A stretch of DNA of 10,338 nucleotides, taken from contig DDEP01000248.1 in assembly GCA_002336465.1 (NCBI GenBank), forward strand, positions 377-10,714, read 5' to 3'. Below are positions 1-6,519 of this stretch, piece by piece. This stretch comes from Pedobacter sp. UBA1951 (GTDB lineage Bacteria > Bacteroidota > Bacteroidia > Sphingobacteriales > Sphingobacteriaceae). The position numbers were made by a program, and so were the translations under genes. The notes under the pieces were generated by a model that did no database searches, was not told the origin of the DNA, and was given only the letters and a program-made list of their open reading frames with translations. The first letter of the stretch is position 1; every line of letters starts with the position of its first letter.

Positions 1-876
1 TTTACTTTAACCGGAGAGATGAAAACAAAGTTAATGGGTGGAATTTCTATGCAGAATGCAGAAATGCCTAAAGGAGGAGGAGGCAAAGTTTCATCTTTAT
101 CGCCAAATGCAATGATGATGTACGAAAGTGAGTTTGTTGGGCTTATTCAATCCATGTATGGCCCTAATGTTATGGCTGTTGTGGTAAGCGAATGTAGATT
201 TGGTACTTCTTTTAATCCAGAAACCTGTCAGTGTGATTTTACTGAAAATGTTACAGGAGGTGGATTTTATCCGGAATTATTTATGCACCTTATAAATTCA
301 TCTGGTTCTTATGAACTTGTTCCATATCCTTTCTCTTTCCATCCTTCATCTATAGTTCCAGATCCTACACATCCAGGCGGCCCTATTGGTGGTGGAGGCG
401 GTTCAGGCGGCAGCGGGGGTTCTGGTGGTGACGGAGATGGTGGTGGCTCAGGAAATGAAGGAGGAGATTCTTTCAATTTTGGAACGCCAGTAAGCTTAGA
501 TGATTATTCTGAAAATAGTATCGTGTTCTCAAATGATACCGCTAGAGCTAGAAAAGTTTTATGGGCTTTTTGTGATGGGACCACATTTCAATTGAAAAGT
601 AGAGAAATAATGACACAAGTTAAATGGGCAACAGGAGGTGGTTGGCAATTTGCTGGGCTAAGCCACGATAGCCATTACGCAGAAGGATATGTAATTGGAG
701 GAACAGTTGATATTGAAGACTTTAGATGGAATTCTATAAATTACGTTAGTAAAGTTACTGCATATGTTGAATGGCGAACGAAAGTAAGTTTAACAGTTGC
801 AGGAATACCTTCAACCAAATATGGAAAACCGGATGAATCTAGTAAGTCATGGAATAGCTGGGGCTTACCAGATTAA
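1..876 (+). CDS. Unrecognised Gly-rich protein with double-glycine-leader-like motif; 5' end probably outside window
   Basis: I do not recognise this protein. The frame is open to the window edge (FTLTGE precedes the first ATG at 19), so the true start may lie upstream; from ATG 19 it is 285 residues. No Sec signal peptide follows ATG 19. The residues around that ATG read LTGEMKTKLMGG, which resembles the LSxxELxxIxGG leader of peptides exported by peptidase-containing ABC transporters, although the acidic residue is shifted by one place. If so, ATG 19 is internal. Numbering from ATG 19, residues 26-118 form an N-terminal part with a C-x10-C-x-C motif (C59, C70, C72). Residues 119-150 are a Gly/Ser/Asp-rich linker. 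Residues 151-285 form a C-terminal part rich in Trp, Tyr and alternating beta-like segments, with one more Cys (C185). The two-domain layout with a flexible linker suggests a secreted or surface protein, but this is inference. A predicted lipoprotein follows after 61 nt. Confidence 0.6.
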   Translation, partial: FTLTGEMKTKLMGGISMQNAEMPKGGGGKVSSLSPNAMMMYESEFVGLIQSMYGPNVMAVVVSECRFGTSFNPETCQCDFTENVTGGGFYPELFMHLINSSGSYELVPYPFSFHPSSIVPDPTHPGGPIGGGGGSGGSGGSGGDGDGGGSGNEGGDSFNFGTPVSLDDYSENSIVFSNDTARARKVLWAFCDGTTFQLKSREIMTQVKWATGGGWQFAGLSHDSHYAEGYVIGGTVDIEDFRWNSINYVSKVTAYVEWRTKVSLTVAGIPSTKYGKPDESSKSWNSWGLPD

Positions 877-937
877 AATTAATTATTTCTACTTTGGTCA
901 AAATCTTTACTGTCAAAAACATTTAAAACATCAATAG

Positions 938-1708
938 ATGAATAATTATATCTTCATATTATGGATTTTACATCTTTTTATGGGTTGCAATTTGTATGAG
1001 AATCAAAAGCCAACAAAAACAATAGAATTAAACGAGTTTACTGAATATTATGACTACAAGAACAAACAATTAGGGAACATTGGTAGAACCATTAAAATTG
1101 CCTACAGAGATGATTGCTACATGTTCATTTTCTTGGTACATTACAACCATACCAATGATGTATTTGATGAAAAATCGAACACCTTAACATCTACAGTTAT
1201 AAAAGTGGATACTTTGTACAGATATTATACAATTGGTAATCAATCTGATAAAGGGATTGTTTACGGCCTACATGAATCTCCGGATGGAGAAATCTTTCTT
1301 TTGGACGAAATGCTAAAGAAGAATGGTTTAGACAGCAATAACAATAAGATTTTAAGCTTAAATTTAGGGAAACCTCTACAGATAGTTAAACAGAGCAAAA
1401 ACAAATGGACAGAAATTTATACACTACCCAATAAGTCCAAAGAGGATCCAGATAGTATTTACAGATTTTTTGATAGTGGTTTTAACGATGTAAAATATTC
1501 ATTTTCACCATCACTCGATAAAGAAAAAAGAAGCAAGCTGGTTAAAACGCAATTTATCTATAATCCAAGAATTGAATGGATAGACGGAATAGAAATCAAA
1601 GTTCCGAGAAGGGTAATTGAACAAGAAATGAAAAAAGGATCTCATCCAGAAAAATTATTGAATAAGTATTTCCAAAAATTTAAAAAAGATTCTCAGACTC
1701 TGCTTTAA
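938..1708 (+). CDS. Predicted lipoprotein of unknown function
   Basis: A 256-residue protein of no family I recognise. The N-terminus is a short hydrophobic segment (residues 4-16) ending in LFMGC, an acceptable lipobox with C17 as the lipidated residue. This predicts a signal peptidase II substrate anchored in the inner or outer membrane. The residues after the cysteine (NLYEN) do not form a clear Bacteroidota surface-export signal, so its side of the membrane is undecided. The mature part has many Lys, Asp and Asn residues and several alternating hydrophobic beta-like stretches. It ends in a charged, probably helical tail (about residues 220-250, many Lys/Glu). A second Cys lies at about residue 39-45. 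There is no clear Shine-Dalgarno sequence before ATG 938, as is usual in this phylum. It lies between the Gly-rich gene and a membrane microprotein, all upstream of one terminator, so the three are probably co-transcribed. Confidence 0.75.
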   Translation: MNNYIFILWILHLFMGCNLYENQKPTKTIELNEFTEYYDYKNKQLGNIGRTIKIAYRDDCYMFIFLVHYNHTNDVFDEKSNTLTSTVIKVDTLYRYYTIGNQSDKGIVYGLHESPDGEIFLLDEMLKKNGLDSNNNKILSLNLGKPLQIVKQSKNKWTEIYTLPNKSKEDPDSIYRFFDSGFNDVKYSFSPSLDKEKRSKLVKTQFIYNPRIEWIDGIEIKVPRRVIEQEMKKGSHPEKLLNKYFQKFKKDSQTLL

Positions 1709-1761
1709 GTATTTACCTAAAAATCAGACTAAATGGACTTATCTAAAATGTAAAAATCATC

Positions 1762-1884
1762 ATGGAAACAACATTATTTGAATGGCCTCTGTTTCTTTGG
1801 AATATATTTGGCCTTGTACTACTCCTATTTATAGCATTCTTCATCTATAAGATTTACAGATACATCAGCAATAGAAATAAGTAA
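1762..1884 (+). CDS. Single-span membrane microprotein, 40 residues
   Basis: A 40-codon open reading frame from ATG 1762 to TAA 1884. The product starts METTLFEWPLFLWN, continues as a hydrophobic segment (about residues 9-29, rich in Leu, Phe and Ile) and ends in a basic, Tyr-rich tail (KIYRYISNRNK). This predicts one transmembrane helix with the basic end in the cytoplasm by the positive-inside rule. It begins 53 nt after the lipoprotein gene and stops 4 nt before the terminator hairpin, so it is the natural last gene of that transcript. Its small size means it could be a chance ORF. Against chance are the well-formed single-span composition and the tight fit between gene and terminator. The function is unknown: accessory subunit, small regulator or toxin-like peptide are all possible. 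Confidence 0.5.
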   Translation: METTLFEWPLFLWNIFGLVLLLFIAFFIYKIYRYISNRNK

Positions 1885-1888
1885 GATT

Positions 1889-1920
1889 AAGCTTGGCAAT
1901 TGCCAAGCTTTTTTGTTTTG
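1889..1920 (+). terminator. Rho-independent terminator after the left three-gene run
   Basis: A perfect inverted repeat of 22 bases (1889-1910): arms AAGCTTGGC and GCCAAGCTT around an AATT centre. A T-rich run with one G follows on the + strand (TTTTTTGTTTT, to 1919). A 9-bp stem, tetraloop-size centre and immediate T-tract form a classic intrinsic terminator. It ends the transcript of the microprotein and separates it from the hydrolase operon. Confidence 0.9.
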
Positions 1921-1944
1921 CCCTATTCACTTAACAAAGCTTTT

Positions 1945-1976
1945 ACTTTTAACTTTATTGATATTGCCTATATTTA
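1945..1976 (+). promoter_or_regulatory. Possible Bacteroidota-type promoter for the hydrolase operon
   Basis: A promoter is expected between the terminator ending near 1920 and the ATG at 1998. TATATTTA (1969-1976) matches the Bacteroidota -7 consensus TAnnTTTG at all fixed bases except the last. The -33 region is weak: TTTT at 1947-1950, 18 nt upstream, where TTTG is expected. Placement is tentative and rests on weak motif matches. Confidence 0.3.
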
Positions 1977-1997
1977 GACTAACAATTATTATTGATC

Positions 1998-3869
1998 ATG
2001 AAATTACTCAAGTCTCTTCTCTTTATTTCCTTTATTGTTTTATCCATTTCAGCATATGCTCAGCAAACAGACTCGGCGTATGTAAGAGATAATTACACCA
2101 AAATAGAGCGTTTAATCCCAATGCGTGATGGGGTGAAGCTATTTACCTCTATCTACATCCCTAAAGACCAAGGCAAGAAATACCCTTTCTTAATTAACCG
2201 TACGCCTTACACCGTTGCTCCTTATGGCGAAAACGAGTACAAAAAATCGTTGGGTAATTTTCCAGCCATGATGCGCGAAGGTTTCATCTTTGTTTATCAG
2301 GATGTAAGAGGGCGTTGGATGAGCGAAGGTACCTTTGAAGATGTGAGGCCTCAAACCACCCAGAAAGGAAAAAAAGCAATAGACGAAAGCACCGATACAT
2401 TCGATACTATTGATTGGTTAGTAAAAAATATCAAAAACAATAACGGAAAAGCCGGTATATATGGAATTTCGTACCCTGGCTTCTACTCAACTACTTCTTT
2501 GCCTAACGCGCACCCTGCACTTAAAGCCGTATCGCCTCAAGCTCCGGTTACCGACTGGTTTATTGGCGACGATTTTCATCATGGCGGAGCATTATTTTTA
2601 ATGGATGCGTTCAAGTTTATGAGTTCTTTTGGAGTTCCACGTCCAAAACCAATTACGCCTGATCAAGGACCTAAACCTTTCAAATTCCCAATAAAAGATA
2701 CTTACCAATTCTATTTACAGGCAGGTTCTATAAAAAATTTGAAAGATAAATATTTTGCAGATAGCATAAAATTCTGGAACAATCTATTTAAACATGCTGA
2801 TTTAGATACATTCTGGCAAGCCAGACAGATTACCAAACACTTAACCAATATTAAACCCGCCGTAATGACGGTAGGTGGCTTTTTTGATGCAGAAGATGCC
2901 TATGGTGCTTTTACAACTTATAAAAGCATTGAGAAACAAAACCCGGGAGCAAATAACATTCTAGTTGCTGGCCCATGGTTCCATGGCGGTTGGGTAAGAG
3001 GTGAAGGTAGCAGCTTTGGCGATATTAATTTTGGAACACCAACCAGTTTGTATTATCAGGAAAATCTAGAACTTCCTTTCTTTAAGTTTTACTTAAAAGA
3101 TGAAGGCAGTTTCAATGCAGCAGAAGCCAATATATTTATCTCAGGAAGTAATCAATGGAAAAAATTCGACACTTGGCCTCCTAAAGAAGCTGAAAACAAA
3201 AATCTTTACTTATGGCCTAATGGAAAGCTTTCTTTTGAAAAACCTTCAGCTAAAAACAGCTTTGACGAATATGTGAGTGACCCTGCTAAACCTGTTCCTT
3301 TTCAAGCGGGGATATATGAAAACCGATCAAGAGAATATATGATAGACGATCAACGTTTTGCTGCCCAACGCCCGGATGTAATGGTGTATCAAACCGATGT
3401 TTTGCAAGAAGATATTACCCTTACCGGACCTATTATTGCTAACTTAATTGTGGCTACTACAGGTACTGATGCAGATTATGTGGTAAAACTCATCGATGTA
3501 CTTCCTGAAAACACACCTAATCCTAAACCCAACCCTAAGAATTTAATTATGGGTGGTTACCAAATGTTGGTAAGAGGTGAAATTTTAAGAGGTAAATACC
3601 GTAACAGTTTCGAAAAACCAGAGCCTTTTACACCTAATACACCAACCAAAGTAAATTATGCTTTACCCGATGTAGGTCATACCTTTAAAAAAGGACACAG
3701 AATAATGATCCAAATTCAAAACTCATGGTTCCCATTGGCCGATAGAAACCCACAAAAATTCATGAATATTTATGAAGCACAACCATCTGATTTTCAAAAA
3801 GCCACGCATAAAATTTACCATGACGACCAAAACACCTCATATATTGTATTACCAATTCTAAAACCATAA
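1998..3869 (+). CDS. Secreted S15/CocE-NonD family hydrolase, alpha-amino acid ester hydrolase-like
   Basis: A 623-residue serine hydrolase. ATG 1998 is preferred over the in-frame TTG at 1992 because it directly begins a good Sec signal peptide (MKLLKSLLFISF..., cleavage AYA|Q after residue 21). The catalytic alpha/beta-hydrolase domain carries Ser158 in GISYPGF, Asp297 in FFDAEDAYG and His329 in GPWFHGGW. The C-terminal half is the jelly-roll domain typical of CocE/X-Pro dipeptidyl-peptidases. Known alpha-amino acid ester hydrolases (AEH) of Xanthomonas and Acetobacter bind the substrate amino group through an acidic cluster: one Asp about 34 residues after the Ser, plus Glu-Asp just after the triad Asp. 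Here Asp192 (in IGDDF) and Glu299-Asp300 (in D-A-E-D) fit these positions. The SWFPLADRNPQKF segment near the end also resembles AEHs. The predicted activity is hydrolysis or acyl transfer on alpha-amino acid esters or amides, including beta-lactam side chains or peptides, in the periplasm. Alternatives are a glutaryl-7-ACA acylase-like or dipeptidyl-peptidase specificity. The M1 peptidase gene follows after 9 nt. Confidence 0.9.
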   Translation: MKLLKSLLFISFIVLSISAYAQQTDSAYVRDNYTKIERLIPMRDGVKLFTSIYIPKDQGKKYPFLINRTPYTVAPYGENEYKKSLGNFPAMMREGFIFVYQDVRGRWMSEGTFEDVRPQTTQKGKKAIDESTDTFDTIDWLVKNIKNNNGKAGIYGISYPGFYSTTSLPNAHPALKAVSPQAPVTDWFIGDDFHHGGALFLMDAFKFMSSFGVPRPKPITPDQGPKPFKFPIKDTYQFYLQAGSIKNLKDKYFADSIKFWNNLFKHADLDTFWQARQITKHLTNIKPAVMTVGGFFDAEDAYGAFTTYKSIEKQNPGANNILVAGPWFHGGWVRGEGSSFGDINFGTPTSLYYQENLELPFFKFYLKDEGSFNAAEANIFISGSNQWKKFDTWPPKEAENKNLYLWPNGKLSFEKPSAKNSFDEYVSDPAKPVPFQAGIYENRSREYMIDDQRFAAQRPDVMVYQTDVLQEDITLTGPIIANLIVATTGTDADYVVKLIDVLPENTPNPKPNPKNLIMGGYQMLVRGEILRGKYRNSFEKPEPFTPNTPTKVNYALPDVGHTFKKGHRIMIQIQNSWFPLADRNPQKFMNIYEAQPSDFQKATHKIYHDDQNTSYIVLPILKP

Positions 3870-3878
3870 TAACACTCA

Positions 3879-5543
3879 ATGAAGAAAACTTGTTTAACCA
3901 TAGCATTAGCTTTCGTATTAATGCTTTCGTTCCAGGCCAATGCCCAGCTTTTAAGAGGGGATAGGCAATTTACAAAAGCTGATACTTTAAGAGGAATGCT
4001 CACTCCTTTACGTACCTGCTACGATATCAATTACTACCACCTAGACGTGAAAATAGATATAGATAACCAATCTGTAAGTGGTTCTAACCTATTCGTTTTT
4101 ACCGCTACGCAAGATTTTAATAAATTACAATTTGATCTTTTTGAGAACCTTCAAGTAGAAAAAGTAGAATATAAAGGCAAATCTGTTCCTTTTACCCGTG
4201 AAGCCAATGCTGTTTTTGTAACCTTTCCTTCTACCTTAAAAAAAGGAAAGAAAGATAATTTTACCGTTTTTTATAGTGGTAAACCACGAGTTGCCAAGAA
4301 CCCGCCATGGGATGGAGGTTTTATTTTCAAAAAAGATAAATCGGGTAATCCTTTCGTATCTGTTGCCTGCCAAGGTTTAGGGGCAAGCGTATGGTGGCCT
4401 AACAAAGATCATCAAAGTGATGAAGTGGATAGCATGTTGATCAGTATAAGTGCGCCTAAAGATCTTGATATCATAGCCAACGGCCGCTTACGTTCTATAA
4501 AGCCACAAAAAGATGGCTATAAACAAGCCAATTGGTTTGTATCTAATCCTATCAACAATTATAACGTTGCATTTTATATTGGAAAATATGCACATTGGAC
4601 AGATACCTACGATGGTGAAAAAGGAAAATTAAGCCTTGATTTTTGGTCGCTAAAAGAAGATAGTGCAAAAGCCCGCCCGCATTGGGATGCTGATGTGAAA
4701 ACAATGCTAAAAGCATTTGAATATTGGTTTGGCCCGTATCCATGGTATAAAGATGGTTATAAACTGGTACAGGCTCCGCATTTAGGCATGGAACACCAAA
4801 GTGCCGTTGCTTATGGCAATGAATTCAAAAAAGGTTACCGAGGTGGAGATCTTAGCAAAACCGGCCACGGTTTAAGCTGGGATTATATCATTGTTCATGA
4901 ATCTGGGCATGAATGGTTTGGCAACAATATCACTTCTAAAGATATTGCCGATATGTGGGTACATGAAGGCTTTACCGATTACTCTGAAACTTTATTTGTG
5001 GATTATACACAGGGCAAAAAAGCAGGTAATGAATACGTAATTGGATTAAGAGGCGGCATTAGAAACCGTGAACCACTCATTGGACCTTACAATGTGAACC
5101 AAGAAGGTTCTCAAGATATGTATAATAAAGGATCTAATATTATTCATACCATAAGACAGTTGGTTAATGACGATGAAAAATTCAGACAGATCTTAAGAGG
5201 ATTAAATTCGACTTTTTATCACCAGACCGTAACCACCAAACAGATTGAAGATTATATTGCCCAAAAAAGTGGTTTAAAACTCGATAAAGTATTTGACCAA
5301 TACTTACGCCACAGCAAAATTCCTACATTGGAATACAAAATCAATAATGGTAAATTAACTTATCGCTGGATAACCGATGTTAGTGGTTTTGATATGCCAG
5401 TTAAGGTTTCATTGAAAGATGGGGCTTACAGCCTGATATATCCAACCAACGAATGGAAATCTATTGCTATTGATCCATCTGTTACCAATGATAATTTTAA
5501 GGCAGAACCTAATTTTTACATTAATATCAAAAAGGCCGAATAA
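3879..5543 (+). CDS. Secreted M1 family zinc metallopeptidase (short aminopeptidase)
   Basis: A 554-residue M1 (gluzincin) peptidase with a Sec signal peptide (MKKTCLTIALAF..., cleavage ANA|Q after residue 22). It would remove N-terminal residues from peptides in the periplasm or outside the cell. The N-terminal beta domain begins near YDINYYHLDVKID (about residues 48-60). The zinc site is HESGH (His340, Glu341, His344), followed after 18 residues by the third ligand Glu363 in VHEGF. Tyr415 in MYNKGSN is the likely transition-state tyrosine. The exopeptidase motif, GxMEN in PepN-type enzymes, is LGMEHQ here (Glu305 retained, Asn replaced by His); I believe this is common in short Bacteroidota M1 enzymes. 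It is much shorter than PepN (about 870 residues): the long C-terminal helical domain is absent, and a short beta-like segment (about 475-554) takes its place. It is the second gene of the hydrolase pair, 9 nt after the S15 gene, so translation is probably coupled. Confidence 0.95.
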   Translation: MKKTCLTIALAFVLMLSFQANAQLLRGDRQFTKADTLRGMLTPLRTCYDINYYHLDVKIDIDNQSVSGSNLFVFTATQDFNKLQFDLFENLQVEKVEYKGKSVPFTREANAVFVTFPSTLKKGKKDNFTVFYSGKPRVAKNPPWDGGFIFKKDKSGNPFVSVACQGLGASVWWPNKDHQSDEVDSMLISISAPKDLDIIANGRLRSIKPQKDGYKQANWFVSNPINNYNVAFYIGKYAHWTDTYDGEKGKLSLDFWSLKEDSAKARPHWDADVKTMLKAFEYWFGPYPWYKDGYKLVQAPHLGMEHQSAVAYGNEFKKGYRGGDLSKTGHGLSWDYIIVHESGHEWFGNNITSKDIADMWVHEGFTDYSETLFVDYTQGKKAGNEYVIGLRGGIRNREPLIGPYNVNQEGSQDMYNKGSNIIHTIRQLVNDDEKFRQILRGLNSTFYHQTVTTKQIEDYIAQKSGLKLDKVFDQYLRHSKIPTLEYKINNGKLTYRWITDVSGFDMPVKVSLKDGAYSLIYPTNEWKSIAIDPSVTNDNFKAEPNFYINIKKAE

Positions 5544-5602
5544 TTTTTTTTATTCATGCAACATTTCAGATAGGAAAATCGTCTTATAGAAAAAACCGAA
5601 TT

Positions 5603-6349
5603 ATGATACGTAAGTCTTTAAAACCATTATGGATATCGGCAATTGCTATGGGATTGGCTTTTTCTAGCTACCATGTTTCTGCATTGTCTCTTAATACAAA
5701 ATTTACCCAGAGTGCTTCGGGTGACGAAAGAAAAGTAAAAAACTTTGAAGGCGTTGCCTCTGGTGGTCCTTTACAAGTTGTGATTACCTTAGGTAATTCT
5801 GAAAGTCTAAGATTTGAAGGTGACCAAGAAGCCATATCAACGCTGGTAAGTGAAGTTAAAGGTTCTACACTGATTATTAGACCACAGATCAGTTGGACAA
5901 GCTGGACAAGGAAATACCAAGGCAAAAAGATTATTGCTTATATAACCGCTAAAAAGATCAGAAATTTAGTGATGAGTGGCGATGGTAGCATTACTGTTAA
6001 TGGAACCATCAACGAAAATGCATTAAATGCTACATTGAGTGGTTCGGGCAATATGAACGTAAAAGTTAATGTGAACAAACTGAACGCTGTAGTAAGTGGC
6101 TCAGGAATTCTAAATTTAACTGGCAAGGCAGATGAAGCATCTGTTACTTTAAGCGGTTCGGGCTCATTACCTAAATCGGGGTTTGAAGTAGGCAGTTTAT
6201 CTACCGTTATCAGCGGATCAGGTAATATTAATGTAACTACCAACGGTAACATTGATGCCTTAATTAGTGGTTCTGGCAATGTAAATTATAAAGGGAACGC
6301 CAGTATTACACAAAAAACATTTGGTAGCGGTAAAGTAAGAAGAATTTAA
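5603..6349 (+). CDS. Secreted head-GIN domain (DUF2807) beta-helix protein
   Basis: A 248-residue exported protein with a signal peptide (probable cleavage VSA|L after residue 27). The mature part matches the head-GIN/DUF2807 type: KVKNFEGVASGGPLQVVITLG at the domain start, then short beta-strand repeats. A ladder of Ser-Gly turns runs through the C-terminal half at residues 125, 146, 165, 184, 204, 222 and about 240. Most read [LVI]SGSG, spaced 18-21 residues apart, as expected for a right-handed beta-helix with about one turn per repeat. The family is found mostly in Bacteroidota and has no settled function; a binding or adhesive envelope role is often assumed. It lies 59 nt after the M1 peptidase on the same strand with no terminator between, so it is probably the third gene of that transcript, although it could have its own promoter. 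It ends before a convergent terminator. Confidence 0.9.
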   Translation: MIRKSLKPLWISAIAMGLAFSSYHVSALSLNTKFTQSASGDERKVKNFEGVASGGPLQVVITLGNSESLRFEGDQEAISTLVSEVKGSTLIIRPQISWTSWTRKYQGKKIIAYITAKKIRNLVMSGDGSITVNGTINENALNATLSGSGNMNVKVNVNKLNAVVSGSGILNLTGKADEASVTLSGSGSLPKSGFEVGSLSTVISGSGNINVTTNGNIDALISGSGNVNYKGNASITQKTFGSGKVRRI

Positions 6350-6429
6350 TGCTTGAATACACACAAAGTTTAATGTCAATAATGTATTTGACACAAAACA
6401 CCTGATAGATTTTAATAGGTTTTACAGTT

Positions 6430-6510
6430 AAAAGAGGATGTCTAAAGAACTTGCGTCATTCCGTACTTGATACGGAAGCTTACTTTTTAGACATCCTCTT
6501 TTTATTTTGC
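6430..6510 (+). terminator. Nested double-hairpin terminator between convergent genes
   Basis: The outer stem is a perfect 17-bp inverted repeat: 6430-6446 (AAAAGAGGATGTCTAAA) with 6486-6502. It is followed by T-rich DNA (TTTTTATTTT, to 6508) on the + strand. The loop of about 39 nt contains its own 7-bp hairpin, TTCCGTA (6459-6465) with TACGGAA (6471-6477) around CTTGA. It lies 80 nt after the DUF2807 stop and just before the stop of the convergent barrel gene (6520). The T-tract favours termination in the + direction. On the - strand only four T's follow the stem, so bidirectional action is possible but weaker. Confidence 0.8.
6455..6481. repeat. REP-like palindromic element inside the terminator loop
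   Basis: The loop segment has the form CGTCAT followed by a palindrome (TCCGTA-CTTGA-TACGGA). It resembles the short palindromic intergenic elements starting with CGTCAT that are scattered through many Bacteroidota genomes. There is only one copy in this window, so its repeat status is inferred from its form alone. Confidence 0.4.
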
Positions 6511-6519
6511 ACTATCTCA

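Noticed and set aside
193..240. Zinc-finger reading of the C-x10-C-x-C motif
   Set aside because: No fourth ligand with suitable spacing is visible nearby, and the protein looks exported, so disulfides are more likely.
1992..1997. TTG at 1992 as start of the S15 hydrolase
   Set aside because: The ATG two codons later gives a standard signal peptide start; TTG would only add Met-Ile.
3815..4003. Antisense frame across the junction of the S15 and M1 genes
   Set aside because: It overlaps the real coding ends and signal peptide on the other strand, with no recognisable domain.
4552..4743. Short antisense frame inside the M1 peptidase gene
   Set aside because: It is contained within a conserved coding region and has no support of its own.
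5668..5925. Antisense frame opposite the DUF2807 N-terminal half
   Set aside because: It is the shadow of a well-supported exported protein.
5938..6279. Long antisense reading frame opposite the DUF2807 gene, with repeated PEPL-type residues
   Set aside because: It is the mirror of the repeated SGSG codons, whose reverse complement happens to lack stops; it has no signal peptide or known domain, and the + strand protein is convincing.
5970..6300. Regularly spaced DNA repeats resembling a CRISPR-like or tandem array
   Set aside because: The repeats are in-frame SGSG codons at roughly 57-nt spacing with diverged bases, and so reflect protein structure; no array architecture is present.
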